A stretch of DNA of 64,000 nucleotides from Trichoplax sp. H2 (taxonomy: Eukaryota; Placozoa; Uniplacotomia; Trichoplacea). A model generated the notes under the pieces. That model did not search any database. It was not told the DNA's origin and saw only the letters and a list, made by a program, of their open reading frames with translations. Shown here in pieces: positions 53,301 to 64,000 of the stretch; the first letter of the stretch is position 1, and each line of letters opens with the position of its first letter. Location of the stretch: positions 248,001-312,000 of the forward strand of contig NOWV01000085.1 in the NCBI GenBank assembly GCA_003344405.1, given 5' to 3'. A program made the translations under genes and the position numbers.

Positions 53301-55411
53301 AAAGGTTTTCAGTTTCAGTTTGCTGAGTTATTTTTCATTGGTAGGGAAAAGACAGTAGTGCAGATGAAAAAGGTGCCGCTGCTGCTTTTGCAGTAGAATT
53401 GGACGATAAATATGGTGGTGCTCCCGTTCAGGTATATACGTGAACAAGTTATGTCCTAAGTATCCTATTTCTATCTTATTGTTCAAAAGCATATATAAAA
53501 TAAGGATAGGAAAATGACACATTTATTAAATTTTCATAGATACGAGTCGAACAATATAAGGAACCTGAACACATGTTAAGAATTTTCAAAGGAGGCATGA
53601 TAATTTTTCTCGTAAGTTTTATGTTAAAGCCTTTTGTTTGATAATTAAAGTAACTTAGCTAATTACAATTTGATGTATGTTAAAGGATTATTTACCTGGT
53701 ATACCTTAAAATTTATACGGTAGGGTGGCACTGCGAGTGGTTTTAAGAATCGCCATGATCCTGAGTACAAGGTCAGCAAAACGCGCTTGTTCCAGGTTAG
53801 AGGGACTGCGGATAACAACTGTCGGGCCGTTCAGGTACTGTTAAATTAAAGGCGTTAGTAATCACCGGTATTTTCGTGGTTATTAAGAATTACATATTCG
53901 GAAATTAGGTTATTGAAAGAGCATCGTCTCTAAATTCAAATGACTCATTCATTCTCGAATCGGCTGATAGGACTTTCTTATGGTTGGGAAAGGTTATTAA
54001 AAGAATATTAATCCGGCACAGTACTTATTGTAATCACAGCGCTTAAAATTCTTTGTCTTTATCAACTGTAGGGCTCTAATGATGATGAAAAGGCAATTGC
54101 CGAGCAAGTCGCTTGCGTGGTTGCGCCCAATCGGTTTGTTTATTCAGAAATAGCTAACTTTCCTTTTGTTCATTTATTGTGGAGAATATATGTTATAATT
54201 TGGTAGATTGTTTAGTGTTATAATTGATTTTATGATAGTGATATCGAACATATCGAGGAAGGAGATGAACCGCGAGAATTTTGGGACATTTTAGGTGGTA
54301 AAGAGAAATATGCTGATGATAAAACTTTACAGGTGCGTATTGTACTTATTTCAAAGAGGAATATTAAATTTGACATTGCTTTGTTTCACCTAAGATGATT
54401 TTTAAAATTATAAAATTATATAGGAAGAATACCCTTCACATCCAGCACGCTTATTTCATTGTTCCAATGCTACTGGAAGATTTAAAGCTGAGGAAATCAC
54501 AAATTTTGACCAAGAAGTAAGCCTGATATTATGCAACTTTACCAACTCTGGTTATATAGAGTATTTAAAAAAATATATTATTATTATAGGATCTTATTGA
54601 GGATGATGTGATGATTCTGGATACCTACAATCAGGTATAGATGATGGTTTGAGCTTATTTAGAGAGCGTGCATTGGATTGCTTTGCAAAATATTGATTAA
54701 AGAATTGATCGTAATGACAACAGGTTTTCATATGGATTGGAAATGGTGCTAACCGATTGGAGAAGCGCGAGTCTCTTAAAACTGCTGTGGTACAAAATTC
54801 GCTGTTATATTGTATATACTATATCTAAAACGTTTATTATGTTATGTAACTTAGGTACTGTAATTGTTTTAGGATTATGTAAAAACTGATCCATCTGGCA
54901 GAACACCTGAAAATACCGTTATGCTGCAAGTTAAGCAAGGCTTTGAACCCCCAACATTTACAGGCCATTTCTTAGCATGGGATCCCAACATGTGGAGTGT
55001 TAGTTTAAGTTATTCAATATTCGTTGAAGTGTTAATTAAGAATTAAATTTATCTATTTAAATTGATATTAGGGTGGAAAAACTTACGAGGAATTAAAGAA
55101 AGAATTGCATGATGCCAATGCTGGCGTTGAGTTAGTGGATGAGGCTCTGGCTAAGTACAGCAAGAAATACACATACACTCAGCTGACGATCAAACCATAT
55201 CCAGAGGGTGTTGATCCTTCAGAGCGTGAGGTATTAATATTGATATGACGACTAGCACTTATTGATTATGAATTTACTTTATATTTCTGATTCGCAGAAA
55301 CATCTGTCTGATGAAGAATTTCATGAAGTATTTGGTATGTCTGCAGCTGAATATGAAAACTTACCGCAATGGAAACGAGTTAATCTTAAAAAAGCAAAGA
55401 ATTTGTTTTAG
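50379..55411 (+). CDS. Villin (six gelsolin repeats plus headpiece)
   Basis: 24 exons: 50379-50450, 50783-50857, 51024-51092, 51159-51236, 51359-51411, 51519-51735, 51882-51948, 52061-52190, 52260-52338, 52543-52641, 52743-52893, 52979-53214, 53345-53431, 53540-53611, 53724-53834, 53909-53992, 54072-54133, 54239-54332, 54424-54516, 54590-54634, 54724-54789, 54873-54998, 55072-55230, 55298-55411. All phases fit; 812 residues (human villin 827). Villins cap, sever and bundle actin under calcium control, typically in microvilli. Repeats show [56 protein letters not shown] and [10 protein letters not shown]. The headpiece covers the last ~65 residues: [17 protein letters not shown], then [16 protein letters not shown], keeping the Trp and the basic KK patch used to bind F-actin. 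Supervillin or plain gelsolin is ruled out by length and headpiece; villin, advillin and villin-like cannot be separated. Confidence 0.97.
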
Positions 55412-55617
55412 TTATAAAGCTTAATGGTTATACGTTTTATGAATTAGTCCAGTGGTATATCATACCATAATAGTCTGTGTTGATTATATATTAGCCCTGA
55501 TTGACTATGCAAGTTTTTAGACAATATTTGAACACTACGATTAAAACTTTAGAAGTTTCTAGCGGTTAGATGGGGTGATTATTTTACGTTTTAAATTATA
55601 TTACTTATTCATAGTTA

Positions 55618-55623
55618 AATAAA
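55618..55623 (+). promoter_or_regulatory. Polyadenylation signal AATAAA for the villin gene
   Basis: Canonical hexamer about 205 bases after the stop at 55409-55411. Confidence 0.5.
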
Positions 55624-56632
55624 TAACCGTTTTTTTTGCGATACCATGTCAATGATGAAAATGCGGTATCATTTCTTGATGTGATATGGTGTTGATTATA
55701 ATTAGTGGCATTCTTTATGATTGCGGTTATAGTACATGAATATGGAGTGTTAAGGCCCGATACTTTTATGTTTTTACTTATTTTAGGTTGATTATTGCGT
55801 CGGTTTTATTTTTAAAAGCTATTAAAATCGTTTCAATTGATTAAAGTAACGATTGTTCTGATGCGAACTCCGAAATACTGTAATCAAGCTGCGCTTAAAA
55901 ATTTATCAAGTCTAATAATTATAATTAATATCGTAATTTTATGGAAATAACGAAGTTATTGTAAGTTTGTGCTATATCGGTACGCACTGTGGTGTAGTGA
56001 TATATAGTCTATAGACATTATTACCTTCGTTTATCATATAGCGCGGTTTTTTGCATTACTGTATAGGCATGTAGCGTATTGCATTACAATTTCTTTACAA
56101 CTGGACCCATGATATACAGTTCAGTTCTCTTGGCGCTATTTCATTGCAATGCTGTGAACAATTCGCATGTCGCAAACGAAAAGGTCTTTAACCCTTTGCT
56201 ATTTATCATAAGCTTTAATTCCGGAACAAAGCAGATTAGTGCTTACTGCGCAGATGGAATTTAATTTTATTCTAGTTATAAGTAGTTAGAAATTGAGTTA
56301 AATAGAAAAAATACTAGTATCGTTTTAATCATACGGTACATGATTTATTTCTTGCAGTTAGCAGGTTTAATGACTGTAATTGAAAGCGGATAATCCCGAA
56401 TAATGTCGACATTTAAGGATTGAATGTAGGCATTAATAGGCCTGCTTTAGCTTTAAAATAGATTAAAAAGGCACACGTTAAGCACTGGCAAAATAAATTC
56501 TTCAAATTTAGAAATTATGCTAAACGTTAAATCCATAAGAGTGACTTAAAACTATAAAAATGTCGAGATAATAACCCTGTACATGAATATTTACAATCGA
56601 ATTTTACAACATCGATCAATGTTTGATTAATT
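55624..56632. other. Spacer between convergent villin and NBEAL-type genes
   Basis: Should contain only 3' UTRs of the two convergent genes. No exon or repeat seen; the 61-codon frame at 56079-56264 is not supported. TTTATT at 56344-56349 gives AATAAA on the minus strand and could end the NBEAL-type transcript. Confidence 0.4.
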
Positions 56633-63972
<7,340 letters not shown>

Positions 63973-64000
63973 TTGAGAGATAGGCTTTTTCTAAATAAAA

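Overview
The window is AT-rich nuclear DNA from an animal. Most genes are cut by many short GT-AG introns (often 60-300 bases), and the ones I can name are metazoan: a villin with six gelsolin repeats and a headpiece, a CD63-like tetraspanin, a neurobeachin-like BEACH protein, a PARP4/VWA5-type VIT protein and an opsin-like receptor without the retinal lysine. That mix, the compact introns and the AT richness suggest an early-branching animal, most likely a placozoan (Trichoplax/Hoilungia type). This assignment is inference. No bacterial features, CRISPR array, tRNA or rRNA gene was seen.

Layout. 1-232: last three exons of an unrecognised + strand gene. 1655-3718: single-exon PUS7/TruD pseudouridine synthase. 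3.7-17.1 kb: a long stretch without a convincing gene, holding a four-copy degenerate ~210-270 bp tandem repeat at 12.7-13.5 kb and a weak LTR- or promoter-like module at 14.5-15.2 kb. 17123-18349: intronless opsin-like GPCR. 18.4-24.7 kb: noncoding, with a recent 92-bp tandem duplication. 24687-29586: 12-exon VIT protein that has lost its vWA domain. 32268-36120 (-): coiled-coil protein of at least 11 exons, not recognised. 40442-43581: 7-exon CD63-like tetraspanin, flanked by regions packed with palindromic TACAGTACTGTAC-type sequence. 50379-55411: 24-exon villin. 56633-63972 (-): 3' part of an NBEAL-type gene (about 33 exons seen), convergent with villin and running off the right end.

The genes do not form one pathway. 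Tetraspanin, villin and NBEAL all belong to membrane, actin or vesicle biology, but nothing in the sequence shows joint regulation. Gene models were built by hand: each intron was placed at GT-AG sites and checked for reading-frame continuity and family similarity, so exon ends are usually firm to the base, but 5' ends of the coiled-coil and NBEAL genes are open. I found no wholly new system. The most unusual items are the VIT protein without vWA, the lysine-less opsin that keeps the counterion-position glutamate, and the palindromic repeat field.
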